Position numbers and translations under genes: made by a program
Part shown: positions 11,225 to 21,731 of the stretch, piece after piece
Numbering within the stretch: position 1 is the first letter of the stretch
Layout: every line of letters begins with the position of its first letter
The notes under the pieces: generated by a model
Database searches by the model: none
What the model saw: the letters and a program-made list of their open reading frames with translations, nothing else
Told to the model about the DNA's origin: nothing
Assembly: GCA_039000515.1 (NCBI GenBank)
Contig: JBCFYV010000012.1
Location: 35,912,506-35,976,505, forward strand
DNA: 64,000 nucleotides
Origin: Timema cristinae
Taxonomy: Eukaryota; Arthropoda; Insecta; Phasmatodea; Timematidae
Reading direction: 5' to 3'

Positions 11225-11555
11225 TAGTAATTTTTTTGGGGCCAAAATAAATACAATTTTGCTTCAGTATAAGCATAGAGTTTAATTTTCTACGCATGGG
11301 GATATCAACAGTTCTTTAATATATGTCATAAGCATAGAGGCATTAGATGAGAAACTTTTTAAATGAAGAGAAAAATCTGTCATTAAATTCAAAGACACCC
11401 TTGACATGTATCCATTAAATATTGAGGTCCAATGTGAATAAAATTAAACTGTTCAGAAACAATATTTGATTAATTTTTACAAAAAAAAAAAAAGACATAA
11501 AAATTTCAAAAACACTGCCCTTTTCTCGTGCCCCCTACATTTTCACCTTAAATGA
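11225..11555 (+). repeat. Dispersed repeat, copy 1 (partner at 39536)
   Basis: About 330 bp aligns by eye, with gaps, to 39536-39873 in the same orientation. Shared landmarks are AATACAATTTTGCTTCAGT against AATACAATATTGCTTCAGT, ATAGAGTTTAA, ACACCCTTGACA against GCACCCTTGGCA, and AACACTGCCCTTTTCTCGTG against AACAGTGGATTTTTCTCCCG. The family is unknown, without coding capacity. Confidence 0.6.
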
Positions 11556-12600
11556 AGCCGCTAACATTTTTTTTATATTCTAATTGTCTTCCGCGTCTGA
11601 GATATCCAATTTTTAACACCACTGAATAAAGCAGAGATGGATGTGAGAAAGGTAGGATTAAGAATAAATGTACACGCATTTGCTCGGGGGGAAAAGGGTG
11701 TAAACATGTAAGTTTTTTGTATTGTTTCACTAAATTATATCCAGTAAAAGAAGTTCAGTAGAAACTTGAGATACTCTTTCAAAGGTGAAGAATAAGAGGT
11801 TAACGTAAAAAGACACCCTCCTTTCCATTGCATATCACACATATTGAAGGAGATTCTTTTCACACGCCTCCAAACTAACTCTTGAAGCTAACTACAGGAT
11901 TAAAATAAGGTTGTTCCATAAAACCGAGGTAAGCTGAAAAAGAAAGTAAGTAGCTTTTAAAAATACTAAATAAGTTGGGAAAGGATTCAAGCAGCTCACA
12001 CAAAGCATACTGAATAGTTTGAAAATAAATTAATATAACTCCTACAAACCAACTAGGTAAGTTTAGAATGGGTACACGTAGCCTTCTACAACATATTTTC
12101 TTTCAGCACCATGTATTACACTATTAGTTCGTGGTATAGCACTATAAGCACATTAAATATGTTGAGAGCAAACTCACATATATATTGAAAACATACTAAA
12201 TAAGCCGTCGACGCCGGTAGATCATACAAACACACTAAATAAGATGAGAACTAACTCACGTAGTTATTATAAAACTAATTTATTTTAACACCCTCTCTTC
12301 TTCTTAATCAACGCCATGCGTATTCTACGGCGGGAAATTCCTCAGACCAATAGGGATGGCTGCAGAAATAGCGTGCCTGACTGACCATGGTGGACCATAA
12401 GTTGGTTATAAACTATTTCACGGAGATCTCCACTATTTTATTTAGAAATAATTTTTCCTGGTTAGTTTTGGTGCAGATGCTATTTAATAACGTCACCATA
12501 TTCATCCTGTTTCCTTAGATTATATCTGCTCCATCAACCCCATTTAGGGTATTTCTGAGCAAGTGTTTGCGTACTTTTTTGTACTAGTGACTTATTTTTT
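11556..12600. other. Unassigned, with scattered SINE scraps
   Basis: A SINE body remnant (AGGATTAAGAATAAATGTAC, about 11652) is visible. The motif ACTAAATAAG recurs at about 11965, 12194 and 12232, without a clear period. Confidence 0.35.
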
Positions 12601-12802
12601 TTAGCACCGTGTTTTACCACTAGTTTGGGATGTACGCATTACTAGTATAGTAGGATTAAGGAAGGCTGAGTTTATAGAAGTGCACCCGCATCTTCATGGA
12701 GAGACAATTGATTTTTTTTAGGGAAACCACCCTCGGTACGCCCGAACTCCTCGTTATCGGCAGTCTAGTCTCTCGCGAGAGTAACGCCTTAGACCAGAGG
12801 GG
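12601..12802 (-). mobile_element. SINE, Leu/Ser-like family
   Basis: Tail complement TTAGCACCGTGTTTTACCAC (12601), body AAGTGCACCCGCATCTTCATGG, then ACCACCCTCGGTACGCCCGA, TATCGGCAGTCTAGTCTC and the head complement GTAACGCCTTAGACCAG. The tRNA-like B box is partly deleted. Confidence 0.65.
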
Positions 12803-13128
12803 TTGGCAACCAGTCAAACGCACGCCATTTTCAGTCGGTCATGTAAGAAAACTACATCGTGGGTTGATCTTCCGGTCTTCTAAACTTGAAAATATATCAA
12901 GTTCTTTCATGTAATATTTCAGAATGACCAAGATAACCTCGATCAACCATGATTAGTAATATTAGTGTTTTCATGGCAATGTGTCTATTCAGCAAACAAA
13001 GAGTGAGAGATGCAAGTATGTGTCTAGACTGACATCGTCAGCAGAGCAAACTGATTTTTCGAAGTTTAAGCTCCATTAAAAAATAGCGTTTTGGGCTTAT
13101 CATTTTCTTAGGCCATCTTTGGCTTTTA

Positions 13129-13290
13129 GTGGAGTGGTTTTCTGCTGCTGCAGCGTCGTTCAAAGTCTCTCATATGTTGGATAATAGGAACAAAACCTTC
13201 ACCGATGGTGAGTTCATGAGGGAGGCCTTTATTGAAACTTCTGTGGAACTATTTTCTGAACCCAAAATACATACATACCTAGTCACGATG
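13129..13290 (+). pseudogene. hAT-family transposase fragment
   Basis: The open frame from 13129 reads a central peptide with ASFKVSHMLDNRNKTFTDGE followed by FMREAFIETSVEL. This resembles the conserved 'A-x-VS-x-x-IAK...KPF-x-x-GEF-x-K' segment of hAT transposases related to GTF2IRD2/ZBED proteins. The similarity stops after about 50 residues and the frame then runs into low-complexity sequence to 13449. It is probably a dead transposon relic; assignment is from memory of the family pattern and needs a profile search. Confidence 0.5.
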
Positions 13291-13449
13291 TCCCCTTACG
13301 GGGTAGGCAAGAAAATGTGCATATATATCAAAAACAACTTCGTGCTGAATTCATCCTCACTTACTTTCTCCCCACTTCCCTCTCTATGCATACTCCCTTC
13401 GCTTCAACAACATCCATGCAACGAGTCATACATGCTCTTTTATTCTTAA

Positions 13450-14660
13450 TGCTTTCAATGCTTCTCTTTTTCACACATTCATCTATGACTATTAATTCTG
13501 TCCAACTATCAGTGTGCACTGTGACACGTTTATTTAGGCTCATGACCACATATTTAATCAAACAACTTAAGGCAGATGTAGAATCCTTTTCTTTCCTCAC
13601 AGTTAACAGATGGATGAATAAAATTAAATAGTTAGCTCACTTCAACTAAGCAATTTTGTGAGAGTGAGCTTAAACGAATTTTCAAGTAAAGATGATTGTT
13701 TCAAAATAATTAAAAAAACCGAAAAAACTATAGTAGAATATATTTCGGCCAAATTCAACCACTACATACTTGCCTACTCAAAAATTAATAAGCAAGCCAT
13801 TGATAGAACGTGCTTGTCAGTTGTTATGCATATAAGGGCTTTCTTTCATTATATAAAACACATGAACAATTTCCATCCTTTATGGGATTTCAGTGTAAAA
13901 TTCCCGTTCAAGCTCTTTAGGTAATTTTTTTTAACCATTGAGAATGTTACGAAGGTTGTTTTAAGTATTATTTACAGCACCCGGGAATTAAATATGGAGA
14001 CTGTTAAGAGTATTTACAAAAGAATTGAATTGTCAGCTTGGAGGGCAACCTCTTTACATGAATGTTTGTTGGCTAAATAAAGGCAAACACTTTCGGTAAT
14101 TTAAAGATCTGCTTCCTAAAATAAAAAAATAGTTTCTATAAGAACCAGATATGATCTGCTACCCCAAACTCAAGGAACCGGGATGGCTAATATATTTTTC
14201 ATTCATTCTTGATGCCACGGTTGAATGCTAAATTTGTAACTGCAAGGTAAAATTTAAACCAGAAACACAATTTCTATGGTTTAGCCATTTTCAGGAAAAT
14301 TGACATTTCGGAGAACCAATTTTTATAAAAAGTATTTCAAACACTTTAATTCCTAAAAAAGGGTAGTTAATGATTTTGAGTACCAAAAAATTTGAGCTGA
14401 AAATCAACTCAAAATCATAGAAAATCTGAAAACCGAGTTTATGCGAAAATTCACGAAATTTGGAAAATTAGAACCAGTTTCAAGACATACTTTAAACTAA
14501 TTTTTTTCCTTATGCTGTTGAATATAGATCTCAGGAAGTTCATTTTCTTTGATTATCTAGAGTGTTGCTATATTTAAAATTAAAATCGTCTCAATCCAAA
14601 ATATGTCGAACTGGAAATACCTTATCTTTAACAACTAGCCAGTATTCAGCCGAATCCGCA
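13450..14660. other. AT-rich DNA, nothing recognised
   Basis: Short frames at about 13317-13631 and 13658-13924 have no motif. No RNA or clear repeat seen. Confidence 0.45.
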
Positions 14661-14990
14661 TTTCTTATGTTTTATAATCTATAATATAAAATCCATCTCT
14701 CTGTTTTTCCTTCCATACTTTTTTCTAACTTACCGGTGAGCTAGAAGGTTGAAATTCAGCATGGAGTCTCCTGGGAGTTCTAGAATGATGTGAAAAAGAC
14801 CATACATACACCTGTCAAATTCTAAAAAATTTGTATTTCCAAAAAGGGCTTACCTTATGGGCCAAAAACTCAAGTTTGTTCGACTGCACTGAAATTCGAC
14901 TTTAGGAGGTTTCTAACACTGCTAAACACAACCCTGTAGGAATTTATTTCGAAATTCCAGTCGGTTTTCCTAAATCAATGCTTTGTATAA
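14661..14990. other. Low-confidence repeat of unknown class
   Basis: The sequence CTATAATATAAAATCCATCT followed by a CTCTGTTTTTCCTTCC tract resembles the 5' starts of some insect Helitrons. A related flavour of sequence occurs at 35120-35470. No 3' hairpin-CTRR end was identified, so this remains a suggestion. Confidence 0.2.
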
Positions 14991-15032
14991 ACAATTTTAC
15001 TAATGGTTATTTCTCCTTTAATTTTCAAGAAT

Positions 15033-15035
15033 TTA

Positions 15036-15079
<44 letters not shown>

Positions 15080-15088
15080 ATGTGTGTT
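15033..15088. repeat. (TA)n microsatellite running into (TG)n
   Basis: ATATATTATATATATATAT continues as TATATATGTGTGTGTATGTGTG. Confidence 0.9.
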
Positions 15089-15172
15089 TTCAAGGCCGGT
15101 AAACAAGATTCCATAGTTGGTTTTTTCAAAATGGTATTCAATTGACCCTCACAATTGGTATCCAAATGGAAG

Positions 15173-15210
15173 ATAGGGAGGATAGGGAGGATAGGGAGGA
15201 AAGGGAGACA
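15173..15210. repeat. Short 9-bp tandem repeat ATAGGGAGG
   Basis: Three to four units of ATAGGGAGG, the last being AAAGGGAG. Confidence 0.9.
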
Positions 15211-15390
15211 TATAATGTGGAAATAAAACCTTTAGGGGAGTTATAAAGCATTAAAAAAAATTGAAATTAGAGTGGAGAAACAATTGATGATCGTGGGAAT
15301 TATAATAGGTTTTTAACTTGATCGAGGCCCAAAAAGTTTGCCAACTCCTGCCCTATACCATGCTCTACCAAAGATATTGATGACATATAT

Positions 15391-15610
15391 CCACTTTGGT
15401 GGTCATGTAGTCTAATACGTAAATATCGCAATAATTTGGCCTGCTGAGGACGGGCGGAAGTCGGGGTTAAAATTCTAATATCGAGTGTAATGAGGGTGGT
15501 TTTTCATAAGTGATTTCTCACTCTACCTTCAAGAAAATGTGGATACATTTTCTATACACTGTACCTTTACTATCCCTTTTCAAATAGTGTGAATATCCGA
15601 ACAATCCTAA
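15391..15610 (+). mobile_element. SINE, Leu/Ser-like family
   Basis: Head CACTTTGGTGGTCATGTAGT, then CTGCTGAGGACGGG. The B box is worn to TCGGGGTTAAAATTC. The body has TGAGGGTGGTTTTTCA, AGTGATTTCTCACTC and AAATGTGGATACA, as in intact copies. The tail is lost. Confidence 0.65.
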
Positions 15611-15767
15611 CGGGTGATAGCTCACGGTGGAAAAAATAACAACTACAGTAAAAGTCCAATAATCCGGCACGCCCTGGACTTCAGCGATAGTGCATTATCA
15701 AATATGCTGAATTTGCGAATTATATATGTGTAATGCGGTAAAAACGAGGAAAATAACTTTGAAAAAT

Positions 15768-16303
15768 TATTATTAGCACCGCGTCTTACTACCCGTTCGA
15801 GTTATACGCACTTACGCTAATGTGTAATGGTAGGGTGATTGCGAGATGAAATGGAAGATTTACAATTTAACGTGGAATCCGAACCACGTTGGAGATTTTT
15901 TTTTTTATTTTTATTTATTTATTCAGTGTTTACAGGCCCGGTATCTTACAATCTTTAAATCCGGGCCGTTTTTTCCACAACTTTTACTTAATTTACACAA
16001 TTTTAATATGAATTTCCTTTTTAACATTACAACACATATTTTGGCTCTTAACTTAAATGAAATTCAACTACCCTTAGCTCAATTTGATCCACCCCGGGTA
16101 TATTACGCCCCGGTACCCTCCCCCGCTAGGCCCTTCACGTTGGAGACCTGGCATTCCCCACATTCACGAGTTGTGATTAATACACGTCTTATCAGAGATG
16201 AAGGAAGGGTTTGACAATCAGGTATATCTGTGCCGGGATCGAGGATTGAACCCCGGCCGCCAGCACAGAAGTCTGACACCTTACCCTAGACCACCAGGTC
16301 ACC
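15768..16303 (-). mobile_element. SINE family A copy split by a retroposon
   Basis: Minus-strand copy: tail complement TATTATTAGCACCGCGTCTT at 15768, body to 15895, then a 240-bp insertion, then the rest of the body and the head ending CCAGGTCACC at 16303. Without the insertion the element is about 285 bp, as in complete copies. The head carries a B box (GATTGAACCCCGG complement) and an A box (CTAGACCACCAGG complement). Confidence 0.9.
15896..16135 (-). mobile_element. Nested 5'-truncated LINE or retroposon 3' end
   Basis: A 240-bp insert flanked by an 11-bp direct repeat CACGTTGGAGA (15885-15895 and 16136-16146) that duplicates the host SINE sequence. The left edge is T-rich (TTTTTTTTTATTTTTATTTA), so on the minus strand the insert ends in GAATAAATAAATAAAAATAA. 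The minus-strand sequence includes GATACCGGGCCTGTAAACAC just before the tail. No open frame. Consistent with target-primed insertion of a truncated LINE 3' end; the family is not identified. Confidence 0.85.
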
Positions 16304-16362
16304 TTGTAATGTATTAATTTATGTATTGACAAAAACAACAGTGTGTTATCCGGATTTTTTAT

Positions 16363-16612
16363 TGTACTGAGTCTTACTAACTGTTCAGGTTGTACGCCTA
16401 TGTACTAACTACGCTAATGTGTTAGAAATGAGGAAGATTGAATTTTAGAAGAAGTATACCCACATTTGAGTGAAGATAGAGTGGAAAACCATCTAGGGGG
16501 AAAAAAACCCTCAGCCAGTATCCCCCAGGGATTCGAACCACGATCTTCCCCTCATCGGCAGTTTATTTTATTGCGAGATTGACGCCGTAGACCATGTGGA
16601 CACCAAAGAAGG
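16363..16612 (-). mobile_element. SINE, Leu/Ser-like family (well kept)
   Basis: Tail complement CTGAGTCTTACTAACTGTTC, TACTAACTACGCTAATGTGT, body AGTATACCCACATTTGAGTG, B box complement GGGATTCGAACCACGATCTT, then CATCGGCAGT, and head complement GTAGACCATGTGGACACCAA. One of the more complete members. Confidence 0.75.
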
Positions 16613-17145
16613 TTATCCGACAGTGGATGATGGCGGTGTAGTATAACATAAAGCTATATAAACACTTTTATTAGGTCTGGAAAACTTTTTAAAGGAACTA
16701 GACACACACTGACGGACAAACTAATGAGACACAATCTCACAAATATAAACAAAGACTGACTGGCAAACGAATGGCGGTGGTACGAGGCCAAAAGACAAGT
16801 AATGGGAGTGATGGATAAGGCCACGGGGACCAATTATTTTATCTAAAACGTTAGACATTATAGTTTTTATAAAATAGTTCTTTGAAAGTGCAACAAAGAG
16901 ATAGTATATACTATATTTATATTTTCATTCCAATGAGCATAAGCAATTTCTGCTGTACACCTAGGGAGTTGAAGCGGAACCAATAGTTGGAATTAACAAT
17001 TATTTTTAAGGAACCAAAATTGGCGCAGAAACCTTAAAAATAAATTCAATTAAAAGTGGTAGCGTAATCAGAATCTATAAGCACTTTTAGATTCTATAAA
17101 GTTCTTGTGTAAGTTTACATGCTACATGAGCTATAAAATCAATTC
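16613..17145. other. AT-rich DNA, nothing recognised
   Basis: No motif or repeat identified. Confidence 0.5.
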
Positions 17146-17157
17146 TATAGTAAAATA

Positions 17158-17446
17158 GTAGGTGACCTGGTGGTCTAGGGGTAAGGTGTCAGACTTCTAT
17201 GCTGGCGGCCGGGGTTCGATCCTCGGTCCCGGCAAAGATTTATCTGAATACCAAACTCTTCCTTCACCTCTGACAAGACATCTTGTGAATGTGAGGAATG
17301 CCAGGCCTCCACCGTGGTTCGGATTCCACGTTAAACTGTAGGTCCTTAATTTCATCTCACTATCACCCTACCATTACACATTAGCGTAAGTGCGTATAAC
17401 CCGAACGGGTAGTAAGACGCGGTGCTAATAATAATAATAATAATAA
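17158..17446 (+). mobile_element. SINE family A, full length, with target duplication
   Basis: A complete copy. The Glu/Asp-like tRNA head GGTGACCTGGTGGTCTAGGG starts at 17161, with an A box (TGGTCTAGGGG) and B box (GGGTTCGATCC, about 17213). A unique body with CTTCCTTCACCTCTGACAAG follows, then the shared tail CGTATAACCCGAACGGGTAG and (TAA)n. Target duplication TATAGTAAAATA at 17146-17157 and 17447-17458 is exact. The head is an RNA polymerase III promoter, not a functional tRNA. Confidence 0.93.
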
Positions 17447-17458
17447 TATAGTAAAATA

Positions 17459-18707
17459 AAATCCTTAAACAATTTTAAAACATATATTATACAGTTCCTA
17501 GATAATAATCGTAGCTAGAAGAACTATTTAACATGGTTTCTAAGAACTAGTAATGCACAAACTCACCCCATTCACCACGTGTTCCATTTTTTACCCTATA
17601 GGCTCTCCCTGCACACATGCCCGGTTATAAGCTCCTATGGACCGCGGAGTGAGTTTAAAGATTACACTTGACGGCAATTGGATTCGAGGCGTTACGCTTG
17701 TAGTGGCAAGCAGACAAATATGTAAGCTAAATATTTTTGTATCTAGTGTGTGTTTTTTTTAGTACAGGAAAATATCTTAACTTTGTTTATGGTCCGCCAA
17801 GGGATCATATCAGATTAATTGTAGTGAAGTCATTTGGTGTGAAATATTAAATACACCCCCTTCAGGAATGAGATATATTAGTTGTCATTCGAATGATATA
17901 TTTTTGAACATTATGTACTTTCACTTTTTGGAACAGAACTTAATGTAGATGATTGGTAAGTTAGTTTGATCATTGAAGTTATACTTTGCCATGCCTTGTT
18001 TTGTTAGACATGTATTTAATGTACATTACATTTGTTGTAGTCAAACGAAAGATTATATATATAAGAAGTTGTAGCTTGCCCCTTTTGAGAAATACCTTTT
18101 ATTTCATATGGGGGAGTGACTTTATTTATTATAATGTCATTATTATAATTTTACTTTATTACAATCTGTCTTAGTATAGTAAGGAAGCTTCCCTCCTTTG
18201 TCAAATTCATTCGCCCCTTGTTGCAAGTTTTGTTGTTGTTGTTGTTGTTGTTGTTCCTCTTCTGAGTTACAACATCATCTCTGTTTATTTATGTATATTC
18301 TTATTTACCGATAAAACAGAAATGGTTTAAAAATATTTTGGCTTATGAGCTTTGCTTTTGCGTATTCAAACTCTTGCATGCCCTCCTATCTTAATTTTTA
18401 TTTATTAAGTTCACCCTTCCTTTTACTCTTTAGTAAAATGGGGGTGTTTCATTATTATCAGTTTTTAAAGGTTCTAGCTTTTAAAACATATTCTTAATAA
18501 TTGCGTCTTATGCCCTTGCTTCTGTTAGTTATAATTAGATTTTGTTGTTGTTTTAACAGATTTAAAAAAATTGTCGTGGGACCCTGCATTTTGCAAGTTG
18601 GCCACCAGCCCCCAAATTAGACCTAATTGATACGGTCCTGTATAAAGCTGTCAACATTGACACATGTCAAAACTCACGCGACTGTGCATATTAATATACA
18701 AATGTTG
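17459..18707. other. AT-rich DNA; (TTG)n at about 18230-18255
   Basis: Nothing recognised beyond the GTTGTTGTTGTTGTTGTTGT microsatellite. Confidence 0.5.
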
Positions 18708-18719
18708 TCTGACGTATTA

Positions 18720-19003
18720 TTATTATTATTATTATTAGCACCGCGTCTTACTACCCGTTCGGGTTATACGCACTTACGCTAATGTGAAATGGTAGGGTGA
18801 TTGTGAGATGAAATGAAGGACCTACAGTTTAACGTGGAATCCGAACCACGGTGGCGGCCTGGCATTCCTCACATTTATAAGATGTCTTGTCAGAGGTGAA
18901 GGAAGGGTTTGGAAATCAGATAAATCTGTGCTGGGACCGAGGATTGAACCCCGGCCGCCAGCACAAAAGTCTGACACCTTACCCCTAGACCACCAGGTCA
19001 CCC
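18720..19003 (-). mobile_element. SINE family A, full length
   Basis: 284 bp: (ATT)n, tail complement, body and tRNA-like head ending in CCAGGTCACC. Exact 12-bp target duplication TCTGACGTATTA at 18708-18719 and 19004-19015. The 18822-19043 minus-strand open frame is only this SINE. Confidence 0.93.
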
Positions 19004-19030
19004 TCTGACGTATTAATTTAAGATTTGAAC

Positions 19031-19292
19031 TAGCGATATTCAACCTTTTTCAACTCACGGCACACTGAAAAAGATTCTAAAATTGTCAAAGCACACCAAT
19101 GGGGTTTTAAAGATAGATTTTATCATTAAAACAGCGAGTATTAAAATTGTGTTTAAAAGGTCAATAGTTAAATTCTATTAATTGTAGCATTTAGAAAAAA
19201 AAGGTTGAATATGGTTTAAAAAATATTTATTCTTATTATTCTAATATTTTCTCGCTCCTGTGCCACGGCACACTGGTTAAAAAACGGTGGTT
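19031..19292. mobile_element. hAT (Charlie-like) MITE
   Basis: TTCAACCTTTTTCAACTCAC then GGCACACTG on the left mirrors CCACGGCACACTGGTTAAAA then AACGGTGG on the right. These are the typical '-TTCTCAACCTTTTT...GGCACACTG' hAT ends. It is AT-rich and non-coding inside. The 8-bp duplication is not clear. Confidence 0.6.
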
Positions 19293-19348
19293 TAGAAGGT
19301 AGTGCATCTGTTGACTAAGTCGAGGGATTTGGGTTCGATTTCTAGAAC

Positions 19349-19352
<4 letters not shown>

Positions 19353-19379
<27 letters not shown>

Positions 19380-19512
19380 GCACTGCGTCTTACTACCCGT
19401 TTGGGTTATACGCACTTACGCTAATGTGTAATGGTAGGGTGATTGTGAGATGAAATTGAGGACCTACAGTTTAACGTGGAATCCGAACCACGGTGGAGGC
19501 CTGGCATTCCAC
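19353..19512 (-). mobile_element. SINE family A, 5'-truncated
   Basis: Tail and part of the body only; stops at GGCCTGGCATTCCAC, without the tRNA head. Target duplication TCTAGAACAGTA (19341-19352) and TCTAGCACAGTA (19513-19524), one mismatch, proves truncation at insertion rather than later loss. Confidence 0.88.
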
Positions 19513-19639
19513 TCTAGCACAGTAAAAAAAATATCATTGGAGAAATTAGAGTTTCCCTCTTTCACAGTGAAGAATTGATATTGAGGTGGCTGGATGTTGA
19601 GTCTGATCTGGAATCACGCCTTCAGCAGATTCTCACCAA

Positions 19640-19845
19640 TGGTGTAGGAATGAAGTAGGTATAATTTTAAAGGAAGTGTACCTGAATTTGTGTGGGGAAA
19701 AAAGTTGGAAACCATTCATAAAAAAAAAAAATACTCCATCATCCATCCAGATTTTGAGCCACGACAGATCCCCCCACAACCCTCCTTCCTAAAAACCAGA
19801 CAAAACGAAACTAACGCCTTAGTCCGCGTGCCCACAGGTGCGCGT
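19640..19845 (-). mobile_element. Degraded SINE, Leu/Ser-like family
   Basis: Body GAAGTGTACCTGAATTTGTG, an A12 run, then AACGCCTTAGTCCGCGTGCC as the head complement. The B box is largely lost. Confidence 0.5.
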
Positions 19846-20299
19846 AGTGATCAAGTTACTCTCAACTTACCTAAGATGGATTTTAGGTCACGTTACTCTG
19901 TGAAGATGTTCCCCCTCCCCCGCCAGAGAAGCGCAGAAAGCTTCAGCATCAATATTCTCTAGCTCAGAAAGAGGAGCTCAGCAACAGGTCTTGGGGGCTA
20001 TTAAATATTTAAACCTCGCAGGTGCGCGCTTGCCTGCCTTGCAGATAGTGGCGAGACAGTGTTGTCAGATTTACCACGTGGGTATAATCCCTTACCCTGG
20101 CACTAACTTGGTTCACACACACACACACACGCGCGTTTATTTATCAAGTTTTTCACCTCGCAAAGCTGAGCTCTAAAAAAGAGGGGAGAAAAAAAAAGAA
20201 AGTCTACCCTTACCTTATTTTTAAACTCAGGTGTTTCATTTTATAATTTTCATAAACTATTTGAAAATGTTAGCGTTCTCCAAAATATTCCCTCGTACT

Positions 20300-20400
20300 G
20301 GTGGGCACGCGGTCTAAATGTAAAGCTCATGTAGACTGGTTTTCCGATGGTATGTAAGTTGGATTCCTCTAATGATTTCCTACTCTTTCTCCATTAAATA
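20300..20400 (+). mobile_element. SINE head fragment, Leu/Ser-like family
   Basis: TGGTGGGCACGCGGTCTAAA, a damaged middle, and TGATTTCCTACTCTTTCTCC like the body of the family. It stops just before the LTR-like element. Confidence 0.4.
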
Positions 20401-20814
20401 TTGGTACAATTGTAACGTTGATTTGACATCAACGTTACAAGAATGAAATATATACTAGCGAATGGACACTATTTGAACAACACCTAGAATAAACAACATT
20501 GTACTCACCAAGAAGTGCCCCGTTTCTCGGCTAGTGTGTCTCGACTCTCGTTAAACAACATCCCTGTTCGCGAGCACTTTTTCTGCACCGAGTGAAAACT
20601 GACTAAACGAGTGAAAGGTGTGGAAAATTGAGCGTGAGGTCGCCCGTTGCATCATGGGACTAACCTCGTGATTGACACGTGACGTTCTACGCGCCCCTCC
20701 AATGATCTGGTTGTTTCCCTTGGTAACTCACGACCCCTTCCCTCTGTTCCATGTGATTGTTCTTTGATGTTCTTTTGTTTCCCCTATGTTCCCCTCCCCT
20801 CAGAGAATAACGGC

Positions 20815-20821
20815 TTATATA
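20815..20821 (+). promoter_or_regulatory. TATA-like promoter motif of the LTR
   Basis: TATATA followed by CGGGTTCTG, kept at the same place in the second copy (59945-59951). Probably the element's own core promoter; functional status unknown. Confidence 0.35.
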
Positions 20822-21528
20822 CGGGTTCTGTTTGTGGTGTAAGATCACTTCTTGATTCAACTGTGTCATACGACAATCACATTAGGACAGGATGGTTCTA
20901 AGGTATAAATTCTATTTCGGCCTGTACACATCAAAATTATCTTTGGAACTTATATTATTCATTTAAAAGAAATCTATGCTGGGTACAAATTCTATTTCGG
21001 CCGGTACATTCAAAATTAACTTTGGGACTAGTATTATTTATTTTTGGATTACAATTATATTTTGTCTTTGTAAATATGTTAGATCACGAGGAAAGGTATG
21101 CCCGGCATGGCATAAAATATTCTAAATATTAATCTAGGTAATATTTGTAGAATCCCCTTTTTGCCCTTCTGGATCTACAAATAATTGTCATTTATGGTGA
21201 ACTTTACCTTTTGTAATGTCACTCTAAATCTACGTAAGGCGTGTTGCCTACCTAATGTGGGAATTGTTATAGCCCGTACGGTTATGTAGTTTTTGGTATT
21301 TATTGTATATTTATTGAATCTTGGAGGATCTCTCTTTTGTGGTAAACTTTGATTGCCAATAATATTTTCAAGTTAGTTGTAATACAACTTCGCTATTGTT
21401 ATGCGGAAGGTTGGCCTGTGGTGGCTAGATGTTGTATTCATTGTATTGCGGATTGCCGCAGAGACCCTAAGGGGCCATGGCTTTAACTTGGTAATAATCT
21501 TTAGGTCGTATATAACCTTTGTTACGAC

Positions 21529-21731
21529 AACTGTATTATCATGGGCATAACCTATGTTGTTATTATTATTATTATTAGCACCGCGTCTTACTACCCGTTC
21601 GGGTTATACGCATCCTATGTTGTTAAGACAACTGTATTATCATGGGCATAACCTATGTTGTTACGACAACTGTATTATCATGGGCATAACCTATGTTGTT
21701 ATGATAACTGTATTATCATGGGCATAACCCA
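21529..21731. repeat. 38-bp tandem repeat inside LTR copy 1
   Basis: Four tandem copies of a unit containing CTGTATTATCATGGGCATAA followed by CCTATGTTGTTAYGACAA. LTR copy 2 has a single unit (about 60570-60597), so the expansion is specific to this copy. A SINE tail has inserted in the array. Confidence 0.85.
21563..21613 (-). mobile_element. 51-bp SINE tail insertion
   Basis: Only (ATT)n plus the shared tail complement GCACCGCGTCTTACTACCCG to TTATACGCAT is present, flanked by an exact 12-bp duplication CCTATGTTGTTA (21551-21562 and 21614-21625). Removing it restores the 38-bp repeat exactly. An extreme 5' truncation. Confidence 0.9.

Noticed and set aside
17161..17235. tRNA-like sequences with A and B boxes (also at 18930-19003, 38434-38520, 53656-53730 and elsewhere)
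   Set aside because: They are SINE heads: each is joined to a constant SINE body and tail, flanked by target duplications, and lacks a good acceptor-stem pairing. No free-standing tRNA gene was found.
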